Shown here piece after piece: positions 10,285 through 22,633 of a DNA stretch of 60,000 nucleotides. A model generated the notes under the pieces. That model was not told where the DNA came from, did not search any database, and worked only from the letters and a program-made list of their open reading frames with translations. Position numbers and translations under genes: made by a program. Where the stretch lies: assembly GCA_903813345.2 (NCBI GenBank), contig CAIIXF020000005.1, positions 13,397,375 to 13,457,374 on the forward strand, written 5' to 3'. The stretch's first letter is position 1. Each line of letters starts with the position of its first letter. This DNA is from Owenia fusiformis (Eukaryota > Annelida > Polychaeta > Sabellida > Oweniidae).

Positions 10285-10769
10285 CAAGATCCAAGTTTAG
10301 TGATACCTGGATATGTGTTTTATTGTAAAGACGCACCTGTAAAAGAATAAGCTTACCGCTGATATAAAAACGTAGACATTTATTTTACTGTGAATAGAAA
10401 CTGCATATTATTTACCTATTTCAAAGTCTACCTGATATCAGTTAAATTAATTCTATAACTTACAGATCGCACCAGAGAGACTTTGAAAACATGTTATAGC
10501 GATACGATTTTAGTAAATACTGTTATTTAAAGATGTCAGCACAAGACTGCTACCCAACTCCTTATAGTGCTACCATCTTTGTTTGATGGAAATCGAATAA
10601 CAGTTGCTCCCTTAATTGACAGGTTGTAAATCTCCGTGCAGCTGCAATTATTGGAAGTTTGCTGGCGAAGTTTGGGAATATTTGCGTGGAGAGTAAACCG
10701 GGTCATCCATTCACGTTGTATGAATACAAACTCTTGGAAAGATTCACTACAAGATTTGCGAGTGATCGT

Positions 10770-10832
10770 GCGGGTCGAATTGGAACAAAACGTTGATTTA
10801 TAGGTCAAATCTTTAACTTCCAGTCGTTCAAC
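10770..10832 (+). promoter_or_regulatory. Possible core promoter or 5' UTR of the secreted-protein gene
   Basis: A TATA-like TTTATAG at about 10796 lies about 35 bases before the ATG. A TTAACTTCCAG at about 10813-10823 could alternatively be a splice acceptor ending an upstream 5' UTR intron, followed by TCGTTCAAC and the ATG. The two readings exclude each other and cannot be settled here. Confidence 0.3.
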
Positions 10833-11088
10833 ATGGAGTTTACCTCAGTAGTTTATGCATTCGGACTTTTGTTAAGTGTTTTTACACTCCAAAGTTTGGG
10901 ATGTTCGCCGGACGATACAAGTGATGATATTGTTGACCAAGTCAAAAAGGCAGATGTCTTGTTATTTGGAAAAGCTTTGAGGAAATTTCCTAGTCCTGAT
11001 TTTGATGGCGTCTACACAGTATTGTTTCAAGTTTACTGCATCTACAAAGGCGAGGTGACACAACAGAAGATAAACATAACTGATGCAG
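10833..11088 (+). CDS. First coding exon of a secreted protein (CCDC3/NTR-like, tentative)
   Basis: The ATG at 10833 opens 85 codons and ends in phase 1 at a strong donor (CAG then GTAAG at 11089). Residues 1-23 are a signal peptide: a short polar start, then a hydrophobic stretch of aliphatic and Phe residues, with cleavage likely just before the Cys at 24. The mature part starts CSPDDTSDD, followed by a KADVLLFGKALRKF strand-like segment, a YTVLFQVYCIYKG segment and INITDAG with an N-glycosylation sequon (NIT). A Cys-start domain with an ADV-x-x-x-G-K core and a later V-x-C-x-x-KG is reminiscent of netrin-module or CCDC3-type secreted proteins. That is a pattern impression, not a match. Reading past the donor soon gives a stop after a T-rich intronic tract, which supports the splice. 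No downstream exon was convincingly found, so the intron may run past much of this window. Confidence 0.7.
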
Positions 11089-12790
11089 GTAAGATGTATT
11101 GTTATTTTTTTTTTCTACCGTTGAACTTGAATTCGGGCCCTTGAATTCTGATGTTTTTAGTAATGAAGATGTTTTTACACTGATATTCTTGTTTATCATG
11201 TCTAAGACTGTAAGAGCCTGCATGCCATTAGAAAAATCAACGTCACAAGCAGTAGCAGTTTTTTTGTAATAACAATTAGCTATGGTTCACTGATTTTATT
11301 AATTGTTTCGCAGAAGACATTTATCGTCATGCTCTCTGAAGCCTAATAGTGCATCAAGCTGAGGAAATCGCTAAAGTTTGATGTCTCGACCATATCGTTT
11401 TATCAGCAGATTAGTAAAATTCCTAATAGGTGAATTATAGAATACTTTTGTGTTTTACATCAAGATGTCCAAAGAAAAACCCTAGTCCCTAATATCAGAT
11501 GGGGAGGGGGGGGGGTGTATATAAGGGTTACAAGGGCTTATGGAAAGATTATACATGTTCTCTTTTAGCCAGACAAGAAACTCCAGCCAAAGTTAGATCA
11601 CTTACCAAATGTAATGTAATATATACTAATTAGCCCCAAGAAAATTGTTAATGGGAGGTGACAAGGTGAGATTATCAAATTAGAACTAATAAACATTATC
11701 AAACATGCTGGATAAGCCCCCATGATATATATACATACATGTGTGTGAATTGAGGGATTAACGCCCTTTCAAGAAAAATTCTGAATTTCAACAGAAATGT
11801 TCTGAAATCTAATATCATATTCAAATATTTTTCATGTGTACATGGTGTTATTAGGATAATTTTGGGGATTTTTAGTCTTTCATTGAGGTGTTCAAGTTTC
11901 TATAGAACTATGATGGGACTAGAAATCTCTTTTGGACGAGAGGTTTTTTTGTAAGGGCACATGTAAGATATATCTGATTTGTAGACAGAAGAAATGATCT
12001 GAGGGAATACACCAACTAAAGCTAATTTTATACTAAAATAATAATATCAGTCCATGATCATGTAGGAAAGTCACTTTGATCACAAATATGATAATAAATG
12101 AATGTACCCCCCTCCCTGTCATCATGGTGAAAGAGATTTACAACATAACCATTTAACATTAAGGCATTCTGTGCTTATATTTACTTAGGTTTTGCTAATT
12201 ATCAGGTCTCTCAAAATATTACTATATAGAGTTAAGAACCTTAACACGAGTAAATGTAATAAGAAATTGAAGAACCCAATGACCCCCCCCCCCCCCATTA
12301 TTTCCATACCAATTGTTGGCATAGTCAAATTTTCGACTTCTTTCATTCTGTCAAACTTGGAGCACCACAACCCCTCAAACTGCCATTCCTCAAAGCATTG
12401 ACATATTGGGAAAATGTCACGGATTGTGGTATTTATGAAATGTTCAATTTCGAGCCGTCATTTCCTCTGATTCAATCAAGAATTGCCATATTTTCCTAAC
12501 AATAACCCATGCAACAATACGCAATCGCTGGATAAGTGATTGAATTGGGCAAGGTCAAGTATGTACTCTAAGGAACAATATTTATACTATTGATATAAAT
12601 ATAGCGTTCAATAGAACAATTGTATCAACCAGTTCAAATAAAATATCATGCCATTTAAAAACAGTGTTAAATGAAATAAAATTGTATGGTTTAAGTATAA
12701 TGGGTATGTAATTTTGTTAACCCAAATGTACTACACTGTAATTTGTATAGCAATATATGTAAAGGGCAATCCGTACTTTTGATCTATTTC
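11089..12790 (+). other. Start of presumed long intron; poly-G and poly-C tracts only
   Basis: After the donor at 11089 I find no exon-like segment. Homopolymer runs occur near 11504-11514 (G) and 12281-12296 (C, about 15). The frames at 12185-12401 are products of the C-run. Confidence 0.45.
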
Positions 12791-12794
12791 AAAA

Positions 12795-13035
12795 TTATTT
12801 GAAATTAAGAGAAAAAGGAATGAGGGGAAATTAATGGATTAAGAGCAATGAATGGGATAAGAGAGAAATCAATGGGAGAAATAAAAAGTTAATTGACAAA
12901 AGGGAGATGGATGGGATAGAAGAGAAAGCAATGGAACAAGAGAGAAATAAATGGGATAAAACATCGCTATGAGGAATAAGAGAGAAATGAATGGGCCAAT
13001 AGAGAACTGAATGAGAGAGAAATAACTAGTATTTT
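12795..13035 (+). repeat. Purine-rich degenerate minisatellite
   Basis: About ten imperfect copies of a phrase like AATGGGATAAGAGAGAAAT follow one another with variable spacing. The + strand is overwhelmingly A and G over some 240 bases. There is no coding frame. Confidence 0.75.
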
Positions 13036-13324
13036 AGAACATTGGAAATGGAGTTGAGAGATTATCCTTAAGACCAACATATTAAATAGTTGACATTCTA
13101 CATAGTTGCACTTCCCACTGTTTATTTTATTAAGTACATATATATTATTGGTACAAGTCATTTCATATTGTTGGTTTTATCCTTTGGTATTATTTATAGG
13201 GCTCTGTGAACATATGTGTTCTTCAAATATTGCCTAGTGTTATTACTTCATCTTTGATTTGATTTTCCAGATCCCCAAGCAGAGCAGGGCAAGTTTTTTC
13301 ATGGGAGATTTACCCTTTCCAGTC

Positions 13325-13375
13325 GATTTTACTCCTTTAAGAGAGCTTCATCTTCTTAAAATACAGGGTTTCCAT
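13325..13375 (+). repeat. TTTAAGAGAGCTTCATC dispersed repeat, copy 1
   Basis: The phrase CTTTAAGAGAGCTTCATC followed by a CAGGGTTTC-like word is shared, with variation, with 19225-19290, 23325-23385 and 29022-29080. It appears to be an old interspersed repeat whose boundaries cannot be fixed by eye. Confidence 0.45.
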
Positions 13376-16300
13376 AAAGTCTTTTTATATATTATACAGA
13401 TTTTGTATTGAAATTGTAAAAAAAATTTATGGGCATCCTGTATATTGTCTTGCCATCCCATCATCTGGGTAGATACTTTTAAGGGAAAGAGTTGGTTTCT
13501 TTAAGCAAAATGGGGTTCATAAGGATTATTATGATGGAAGGATGGGTCAGTGGCATAATACATTGTTTTGTATTTCCCTATTAGGTGGGAGGAGGGATAT
13601 TGTATGTCCAATTGTACCCTTTTATGTTTCTGTTTTGACATGTTGTTAAAATCTCCAACTTTTTTTGTGGATGGTGTTTGGGGGTTGGTGTTTGGTGGTT
13701 GGTGTCTGTAACAAATGGCAGGTGGTAACATTTTGCATGTCAGTGCCTTGTTCAAACTCCCGTGCCTACAGATATGTAAAGAATATATTTGATTGTGACG
13801 TGTGTCCTTAACTTATTTCTATCATTTGATTAGACACTAATTTATATGAAATATTTCTATCACTGCAGGTATATCCTATTAAACTTGAATTATTAACCTT
13901 ATTAGATACCTACATGTACCTGCAATTGTAATCAGTACAATTGTCTTATAAATATAGGGGTCCTGTTTTATCATAAAATTTGTCAATATGATTTTTCCTG
14001 TTGTGTAATATCAGGAGATTTATCACATTTTTAGAGAAATCTTTATATGGTCAGGGTTAACTCCTTGAGGCATTGTAATTTTCGATTTCATTTTTTGAAA
14101 CGATTGCTATCATTTACTGCCTGTATACTTATATTTTTCTGGCCTGATTCACTTAATATATTGCTTGAGTAGTTTTATGTATTAAATTATGATTGGTGTG
14201 TAATTATGGGGCGATTGGTTGATGTTTTAGGCCCACATGCTATTACGAGTGTGTAATACCCTTCTGCTTTACAATATGAACGTGGGCAGTAATGGCAAAA
14301 GCATGTAGCATTTATTTTCAGTTTTTCACACATGGCTGAAATTGTTTCAAATTCCCTTTTGTTTTCTTCTGAAATTTTCAATTATCAAACAACATGGGAT
14401 GAATGAACATGATGAATCGAAGAAATTATTTGATTTGGATTCAATTTATGGGAATAATTGAAATATTGGGCCAAAGTACAGTATCATATACATGTTGTTT
14501 TTACAGTAAGAAATTTTGGCATTTGTCATATTTGTCCCTTATACTTTTCTCCTCAAATTGTCATGTTTTTTCATGCTATTTCTCGAATTTCCTATTGATT
14601 ATTTGGACATTTTTATTCAAGTTGGAGTGTTCATTTCATCTGATTCCCTGAAAAATTCACTTTATTTTACTCTTATTTTTTTTAAGCTGACCATGCATTC
14701 TTAACTATAACCACTGATAACAGTGTATGTTTCTTGATATTTTGCCATCGAAAACCCTTTCTAATATAGTCCCATTGGTTTAGTTAATAAAATATTTTGT
14801 GTCTCAAGCATAATATATTTTCTTAGTTGAGCGATTAAAAATATTTACAGTATTGCACCAGTGAACTTAATGATGCATCAGATATATTTGAATAGGTTTT
14901 GTTTCATGTTTAAGGAAACATGTTTTGTTTTAAAGTATATGGGACATTTCTGTTTAGAAAAAATGTCACAATCAAGAATGAATCTGATATACTTCTGGTT
15001 CATAAACTTCCAAACTTGAAATATGTCCTTTGCACATTTTTGCCCCTCCTAAATACATCCACAGGTCATGGGAGGTTGTTTTTTGAGTTGAGTGGGGGGG
15101 GGGGGTAGCAAGTCTACCAACAAACATAGTATCTTGAACTAAGGTTAGTACCTGTGAATATAAAGGAATGCGAAAGAGGAAAACTATCTATTTCAAAAAT
15201 GCACATATACATATACTGTGAGGCTATTACATGCTACTTATCATTCACTTGACATGCAGTTGACATTATGATAGACAAAAAAATCTTATCTTTTCCCCCA
15301 AGGAATGAATTTTGATGAAGTTAACAAATACCATACATATATGTATGTACATGTACCTGTAGTATGGAACTTGTATTTTCCGATATGACATTTGTTTTAT
15401 AATCTCTGGACAAACTTGACTATGTCCTGTCTGTATCACTGGTCCCTATAGAATGAGGCCCCCTAACCCCCCCCCTTCTCAAGACGCTCACAATCGGACA
15501 CCTTAATGTTATGTTTGTAAAACAGGTTCCATCATTCCATGTTTAGATATGCAGTAACAATGAGTTCAATTTCCAAATTATGATATATAGGTGAATTCAT
15601 TACAATTAATTAAGCGACATAATGGTTTGAACACCATTGGTGAGATACCATTATACCAAAATAGGGTCAGTATCAAAGAAACACCATTAACGAAAGGAAA
15701 TACATGTGTGAAAATAAAATCAAAATACAGAAAATATTAAACCTGACTCCCAGATTGAGGTGACACTGGTTGTTAAAGTAGCACATTTACATGTACCATG
15801 TGTCAGATATCATCTAATCATAATAGTACAGTATACAAGAGATAAGTGGCATTGGATTTTTTTCTGAATGGAGTCTGTTTTACTCGTATTTTATATGCGT
15901 GACCTTATAACACTTGTGTGGTATATTTGTTATCTTCTATTGATTCCTATCCTTGCAGTAAAATATCTCGTCTTATATTTGTATTATTGGAATATTTGAT
16001 ACTTTTAAAACGACTATGTGTTTTTGATTTTCTATCTTTATACACGTGAAAATCACTTTTATATACCTTGAATGAATGAATTATGGTTTGATTTTAATTG
16101 ATTTATACTACTATTTCTTGTACATTTTTATATGAATTTTAACCAGGCCTGGAGTGTTATTCATAGAAAGGTAAAAGTAGACTGAATATTTTATAAGTTA
16201 GATAGCATAGGTGATATGTCAATTATTCAGGTAAAAACAACATATCAATTATTCCAGGTAAAGCGATACTTTGTCAATATGTCTACCACAAATGAGTATT

Positions 16301-16500
16301 TGCTACAGATCTCTTCATTAATGCATTAGAGTTATTCAGTTAAGATCAATGCTACTTCGATGTATCAAACTATCAAATTGTCAGGCTCATCAAACAACAG
16401 ATGTTTTAGTACAATTGTATGGTCAATATACAAGTCATCAAATAATAATCGATCTGCTAAAATAATGCCCCATGGTTGCATTGAAAAACATGACCAGTTG
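13376..16500. other. Long non-coding stretch
   Basis: AT-rich sequence with G/C homopolymers at about 15093-15104 and 15466-15474. The T-rich frames around 14403-14704 are hydrophobic low-complexity shadows. I see no exon or structured repeat. Confidence 0.45.
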
Positions 16501-16584
16501 TAGTCTTGCAGAATCTGTATACCCTCCCCCCCTTTCTCAAACACCTTCACCATACAGAAATATACAAAGCTTAATGCAAGACTG
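16501..16584. mobile_element. TAGTCTTGC-type MITE, diverged copy
   Basis: It starts TAGTCTTGCAGAATCTGTAT followed by a C-rich tract and ends in TGCAAGACTGG, the inverted end. It is related to copies at 22530, 25047, 28210 and 40207. A second C-rich tract lies outside it at about 16611-16624. Confidence 0.5.
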
Positions 16585-16859
16585 GAAGATTTCCAAAAAT
16601 ACAATGGTATCCCCCTCCCCCCCCTCTCTGTTGAAAACATTTCGGAAAACATTTTATGATAGCTAAAGGCTATTTTTGTATTAACTTATTAAAACAGTAT
16701 AACAACAAGATTATCAAATTAACAAAGCATAACAAAAAGATTAAAGTACATGCTCAATTCAATTGCAGCTATTATGAGATTGTAGATGTCTATCAAATAA
16801 TTTTTTCACAGTCAGAAAAGAAGGACATATTTTCCGTGAAAGAGTGTCAAAGACCCATT

Positions 16860-18080
16860 GATTGAGACCTGATCATAAAAAGTTGTTCTTTTTCTTTTAT
16901 TGATTACAATTATAGTTTGATGTTAGTACATGATTAGCACCATTGTCTGTAATAAGCATTTCCTCATGTTTTTCACAGCATCTCGTTTGTTTGCTATGAC
17001 ACAATTAACTAATAAGCCTAGTGTCAGTCTACCTGATTGTACTTTTTCCTCATCTGTGTGTTTGGAAAACAATCTGTTAGATACTGACTCATCTGTGTTT
17101 AAAAGTTATTTCATTTTTTTCTATGAGGTGGGGGACAGTGATGAAGGATGGTAGCGCATTTTTGTGTGTTACTCACTGTGATACAATGTATCATCACCTA
17201 TGTTAAATAATGGCTCGTTTTTATTCAAAAAAGTAGAGCAATGTTATTATTTGTTGAATCATCTTCAAATGTTTCTGCTTCACTCCCCTCACTCTAATAA
17301 TGATTTATATTTGGTGGGCCAGATTCATTGGTGGGTAAATTACCCATTGATCACATACCATGGTGGTCTCCGTGTATTAAATACATATAAGCATGGAAAA
17401 GATAGGAATTGGGAAAGGATAATAGGTTATACTCTATAAATGTTATTTAGATTATGAGGAATTGTAAAAAAATCGGTGTTGAGCAAGAGAAAAGGCATTA
17501 ATCAGGCTGCATCGTGGGATAGAAGCTTCAAACAAAAGAACTGTAGTCCGTTTTAGAATTAAAAAGTGATTTCAATGGTCAGTACAGGCGAAAGTCTATT
17601 GAATTCTGTAGATACCATTGTGATATTAGTGATTGGCGTAATAAATTACAATGAATACTAATTAACAAATTAATTAAATGCTAATGAGATGGATTGACTA
17701 TATTTGTGGTTGCCGCCCCAAAGGCTGTCCCACACCTTGACATGGTCAAATGAGCTGCCCTTGCAAAAATTAAAAATTGATAAAAAGATGCATTATTGTT
17801 TTCCATATACTTATTTCATAGGAATAAGAAAAGAAAGTTGGAAATAAACCAATAAAAGATTTGTCTGTAAGATGTATCACCAAGAGGATTAGCCAGCTCA
17901 ATATTAATCCACGATTGATTAAAATGTCACATGCGTAATTGAATCGGTAGTTATCAAATAATACAATTATGTAATCTAGGTGTTCCAAAATTGAGAAGAA
18001 TTTGTTCAGTCTGAAAGCATTGAAAACCTATTAATTAATTACCGCTTAATGTCAGATTGAATTAGCGTCTATCTAACAAT
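16860..18080. other. Non-coding stretch
   Basis: Nothing I can name. A frame at 16930-17154 follows an acceptor-like TTTTTCACAG and ends near a GTGGGG donor-like site, but the peptide shows no domain. Confidence 0.4.
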
Positions 18081-18084
18081 ACTG

Positions 18085-18135
18085 GCAGAAGGCGGGGGTG
18101 GCCATATAAATAAGGAAAAGGCGGGGGTTCGGTGG
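18085..18135 (+). promoter_or_regulatory. TATA box between two GGCGGGGGT boxes
   Basis: TATAAATA at 18105-18112 is a full TATA consensus. GGCGGGGGT words (GC-box/KLF-like) lie at about 18091 and 18120. The combination is unusual in this AT-rich sequence. No ATG-led exon with a donor is evident within the next few hundred bases, so this is only a candidate. Confidence 0.3.
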
Positions 18136-18984
18136 CAGATTGGAACATCTTACATCCTACTTTTTCGATTATTGATTATATCTTTTTCAGATATTATTTT
18201 CTGTAAAATGTTTCCATCCTAGTATAGAGTATAATGTTGTTGGAATTAGACAGTTTATATGACAGTCATGTGCACATCTACATGAAACCACTTTTTAAGG
18301 CATTTCCACTGAGTTGTGCTGCAGACTGATACTCACTACCACCATATGGTTTCTATTTTGAATATATGAATCATTTGTATTAGATGGTTTATAAAGCGAT
18401 TCATCTCATGTCTTTGGGCATTGTCTTTAGGGTTATAATTATTGTGACTTTACCTGCTAACTATGTGACCTACAGTGCACTCATAAACTAACCTATCACT
18501 GTCAGATCATATTTGAGGTTTATGTTAAGATAAACTGTAACATTTTCATAAGTTTCTAGTTACAGGCTCCTTTGACCCCCTCCCCTCCCACTATATTACA
18601 TACCAGTGTTCCATCAGACAAACGAAAAACTTCAAAATCCTTGATAGATCACAATGCATATTATCCTAGTTTGTACCATGTGTGTGTTCTTTTTATCAAC
18701 TGCATTTTCAAGAGATGGTATAGAAGCTTTGGATACCACAATGTTCAGAAACAAGCAAAATGTAATGTAACTTCAGGTTACGTTAACTCACTAAAAGATA
18801 TGTACTTACATAGCTTTTTCAGATCATGCTGAGTCTGGGAAAAGACCTAGATTATAAGGCTAGGGTAAGTTAATAAAGTGGTTGGCATATCCTTGCTCAT
18901 CTATTTCAGACTTTTGGCATTCTAGATTACCAGATTCTCTCTTATATGTACCACTAACTAAATGTATTTGGAAAGCTCAGAACA

Positions 18985-19102
18985 TCAAAAATCTGGCAAA
19001 TCTGGCCAAAAATCACTCAAAAAATAGTCAGAATCGAACTGCACGATTTTGAAAGAAATTTGGGCCGGGGGGGGTTGCCCGAACCCCCCTGGCTACGGGC
19101 CT
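18985..19102. mobile_element. Truncated GCCCGTAGCC-type MITE
   Basis: The right part matches the 1725-1889 family: a G-run, then TTGCCCGAACCCCCC and the terminal CTGGCTACGGGCCTG. Upstream TCTGGCCAAAAATCA-like words are shared, but the left terminal repeat is missing. Confidence 0.65.
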
Positions 19103-19224
19103 GGGCATACCCTTTTCATTCGCTCAACTCTGCTTGTTAAGAGAGGGCCTCATCTCCACTCTTTAAAATAACACATTTGCTCACACTGGACAGAAACTAC
19201 CCTTTCTTAAGAGTAGTAGATATT

Positions 19225-19290
19225 GCTTCTTTAAAGATAGCTTCACCTACATGTACAGTATTGTACTGGGTTCTGACCAACAGATAAATG
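19225..19290 (+). repeat. TTTAAGAGAGCTTCATC dispersed repeat, copy 2
   Basis: TTCTTTAAAGATAGCTTCACC followed by a GGGTTCTGACCA word parallels the 29022 copy (GGGCTCTGACCATC). Diverged. Confidence 0.4.
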
Positions 19291-20154
19291 GGTTTTATCA
19301 GATTTTTATCCTTGTTAAACTAGCTGAACATATTATTAAATTGGTCTAGCCTAACATGTTTAAGTACAGTATACCTGAATGTTGTGAATTGAAATAGCAC
19401 AACTTGTTCAAAAGAACTATAAAGCATACATCAAGCCTTAGAAACAGAGCCCAGCATGACAATGTTGCTAATCATTAATCCACAAATGTATAAATCTATA
19501 ATTTAATTGCTCATTATAGATACTTCTGTTTGATCTACATTTGGGAAAACACATCTGGTCCTCTCAATTGGTGATTCATCATTTATGGTGCCAGGTATAG
19601 TTTCAGTATTATTAGACCTGGTCGTGCAGTAAATCTCAGTAATCTATAGTTTTTCTGTGTTATAAATTGTTTTGTAATTTATATCTGTTGAGTTTACATT
19701 TTTCTTCTTTGAAAATGGGACAATATTTCTTTCAAAAGATTTTCCTTGTTTTCTACATCAAAGCTTGCTTCAGTGAGAAAAGAGATGTGACGAGTCTTGG
19801 AATTGCTTTTCTGCACAAGTTTGTCTGTTTTTTCTGTAAAATCGCCTCTGTTTGATCCAGAATGGTGAGAGCGCTATAATGAAAATATGTTACTCTTATA
19901 ATTGGCACTAAAATTACATTAATCATATTTCAGAAAATACTTGGCAATATTACATTATAATCCTGACACCATCAATTTCATACACATCATATTCTTGATC
20001 AATACAGCTATATTATACTTTGAAGTGAAGCTGGACAATGTGGTGGAGATTTTTGTATTGTCCTGCAATTGATTTTCAAATGCCTTCACATCTTTAATAT
20101 CCCTAAAGTTACCATATTCTTCATTCCCATTCCCAACTGGAATTTGATTTTGGG

Positions 20155-20255
20155 TATCATCATATGCAGGGTCATCATTATCATTGTTATCATTATACGG
20201 ATATTGTTGTCATCTTATGATCCTCATTATCATCATATTGTCATCATCCTAATCA
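20155..20255 (+). repeat. Imperfect ATC/ATT trinucleotide array
   Basis: ATCATT and GTCATC units repeat with interruptions over about 100 bases. Ile/Val-rich frames here are artefacts. Confidence 0.8.
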
Positions 20256-20499
20256 GTAAATAAATTTCACAAAAAGCGTCTTATAAGGATGCAGGTGGTA
20301 TTTAAATTAAGCTTCTGGAATATAGCAAAGGTTTGTTGATATGCAATATGTTTATGTGTATATGTTTTCCTTCAGAATGAATGTGGGGTGATAGATGTTG
20401 TTTAGGAATATGTGGCCTCTGTAATTGGGGTCATAGCTTTGCTTCACTGTTCCCACAGTCTCTGACCTGGACCCATATGCCTGCTGGACAAAATTCTAT

Positions 20500-22150
20500 G
20501 GGGGGGGGGGGGGAGGTTGAGCTAAATGTGTTGGGTAAAAATGTCTCAATATTCTATATATTTGACAGAGTGCAAACAGATTTTCAACAGGGTGAAATGT
20601 CAATTTCAAATTTCTACAGTACCCCAGTTGCTCTGATGCTAGGGAAATCACTGCATGGCCCTTGGATCATATCCCTATGTTTAAGTCCCCTTCCCATCCC
20701 TGTATAAAGAAGGACCAGAAACACTGTTTATGATGTTAAGCGTCTTAAAACACAACAGAAGGCTTATAAGTAATCCTTTATCATATGGTTTACATAAGTA
20801 TTCTAATTTTATCAAGGTATGATATTTGCAGACAGCTGATACAAAACCATCATTATAACTTGCTAAAATGAAACATTGTCTGAAACTAATATGCAGTGAT
20901 AATATATGGGCAAAGTAATGGAATTACCTATGGAGGGTTATGAATATTCTAACCCCGAAATTAACATATTTCCTTGTTCTATAGATTGTTTTGGTTGGAA
21001 ATTATGCAACTGTCTGGCTCAAGATTCTGCATTTTTCGTAGGATTATGGCATAGCAATGTTTCCAAATTGCAATTAACATAATTAATTATAGTAGGTAAA
21101 TACAGTTATGTAGAGAATTAGTATATATTGAGCTTGGCATTTGATTGAATGTTTTTCAATACAAGTTGAAATGGTTCTCGTTTCATATTCAATTCCAATA
21201 TGATGTAATATTGTTTGAAAATGTTGCCTGAAAATAAACATTTTCAACTTTTAAAGAGAAAGGGCATGAAAAATGCATGTACTGAAAATACAAATATGAT
21301 AGAGTGAAACCTGTATATGTAAACATTTAGAAATCTGAAGTTAGCTCTTCAAAGCAGGATACTACATTTGTACTTAAACCAAGTTTTACTGAACTCCAAT
21401 AATCTCTATATATTCAATTCTACAGTTCTTTTAACGGATAATTAGTACTTAGTCCAGTTGCTTGCTGTTTATCAGTTTTTATATATTGGAAATCATTAGG
21501 TCATTAATCACGCAAAATGCCATGTTCTTTGGAAATGAGAACTTAAAGTGGTTGCAGTTTTTATAAAGGGAACCAGTGCAATGCAAAGTGACTACATGCA
21601 AGAAACATGTTGTGGTACGTGTTCGGGTGAATAGAATTCATTAAAACGTGTTTAATGGGAGAATAAAAGCTACACCAGTCCTATCACATATTTTCAAGAA
21701 ATCTACTTATTTTGAGTTTAATGAATACATTGTTTTAGATGTTTAAGACATGGTGCAGTATGTCGAAGATAATGCTGACTAAGTTAAAGACAAAATTAAA
21801 GATGTTTTTTTAATGCTCAAATGAAAATTATTTTCAATTCAGTGTATTATTTACAAGTTATGATTAAATGAAACATACAATCTTTTCTGGCGCTGTATAA
21901 ATAGCTTGATTTTCCTGAAATAGCTGGAGTGCTTTTGAAATAGCTTGAGTGACCACAACACTCAACAGTCATAAGTATATGTACATGTATATTTTTGACC
22001 CTAGCAATATATTGCTCTTGCTTCTTGGCTGTAAATGATCTCTGCATAATCTCAAGTAGCAGATAAACTGTCTCATATAATGACCAGTTAATTACATTCT
22101 ATTATAATACAAGGAGATGAAGAGTCCCATTTGTCTGCCAATTCTTTGGT
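20500..22150. other. Non-coding stretch starting with a poly-G run
   Basis: A G-run of about 14 at about 20501-20514 is followed by AT-rich sequence without recognisable features. Confidence 0.4.
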
Positions 22151-22151
22151 G

Positions 22152-22527
22152 TTACTGTACTATGGTATTCTTGGTTGGACTATGGTATTCTTGGTTGTAC
22201 TATTGTATTCATGGTTGTACTATTGTATTCTTGGTTGTACTTTGGTATTCTTGGTTGTACTATGGTATTCTTGGTTGGACTATGGTATTCTTGGTTGTAC
22301 TATTGTATTCTTGGTTGTACTTTGGCATTCTTGGTTGTACTATGGTATTCTTGGTTGTACTATTATACTCATGGTTATACTATGGTATTCTTGGTTGTAC
22401 TATGGTATTCTTGGTTGTACTATGGTATTCTTGGTTGTACTATAATTGTACTCTTGGTTGTACTATGGTATGCTTGGTTGTACTATGGTATTCTTGGTTG
22501 GACTATGGTATTCTTGGTTGGACTGGT
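22152..22527 (+). repeat. 20-bp minisatellite, about 18-19 copies
   Basis: The unit TACTATGGTATTCTTGGTTG repeats with point changes (TATTG, TTTGG, TGGAC, TATAC) and one short insertion near 22441. Because 20 is not a multiple of 3, the period in protein is 20 residues per 60 bases, and the unit is free of stops in all three forward frames. This gives long hydrophobic frames of 104-177 residues that are not genes. A MITE starts immediately after, at 22530. Confidence 0.95.
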
Positions 22528-22529
22528 CT

Positions 22530-22633
22530 TAGTCTTGCTTCAAGACTGTTGACCCCCTTATCTACTTCTCCAACACAGCACAACTGGTATAAAGTGGAAA
22601 ATGTGGGGGGGGGGGTCCAGGGACGCAAGACTA
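22530..22633. mobile_element. TAGTCTTGC-type MITE with poly-G core
   Basis: Left end TAGTCTTGCTTCAAGACTGT and right end ACGCAAGACTA are inverted, both starting at a TA dinucleotide, as in Tc1/mariner-type insertions. A C-rich left interior and a run of about 11 G on the right would pair with each other. Length is about 104 bases with no coding capacity. It abuts the minisatellite. Confidence 0.65.

Noticed and set aside
10536-10808. 90-residue minus-strand gene divergent from the secreted-protein gene
   Set aside because: No signal, domain or splice evidence. It lies in the presumed promoter and 5' UTR of the + strand gene.
16979-17127. Exon between TTTTTCACAG and a GTGGGG donor
   Set aside because: The frame is open and in phase with the first exon, but the peptide has no domain or family resemblance and the donor is poor.
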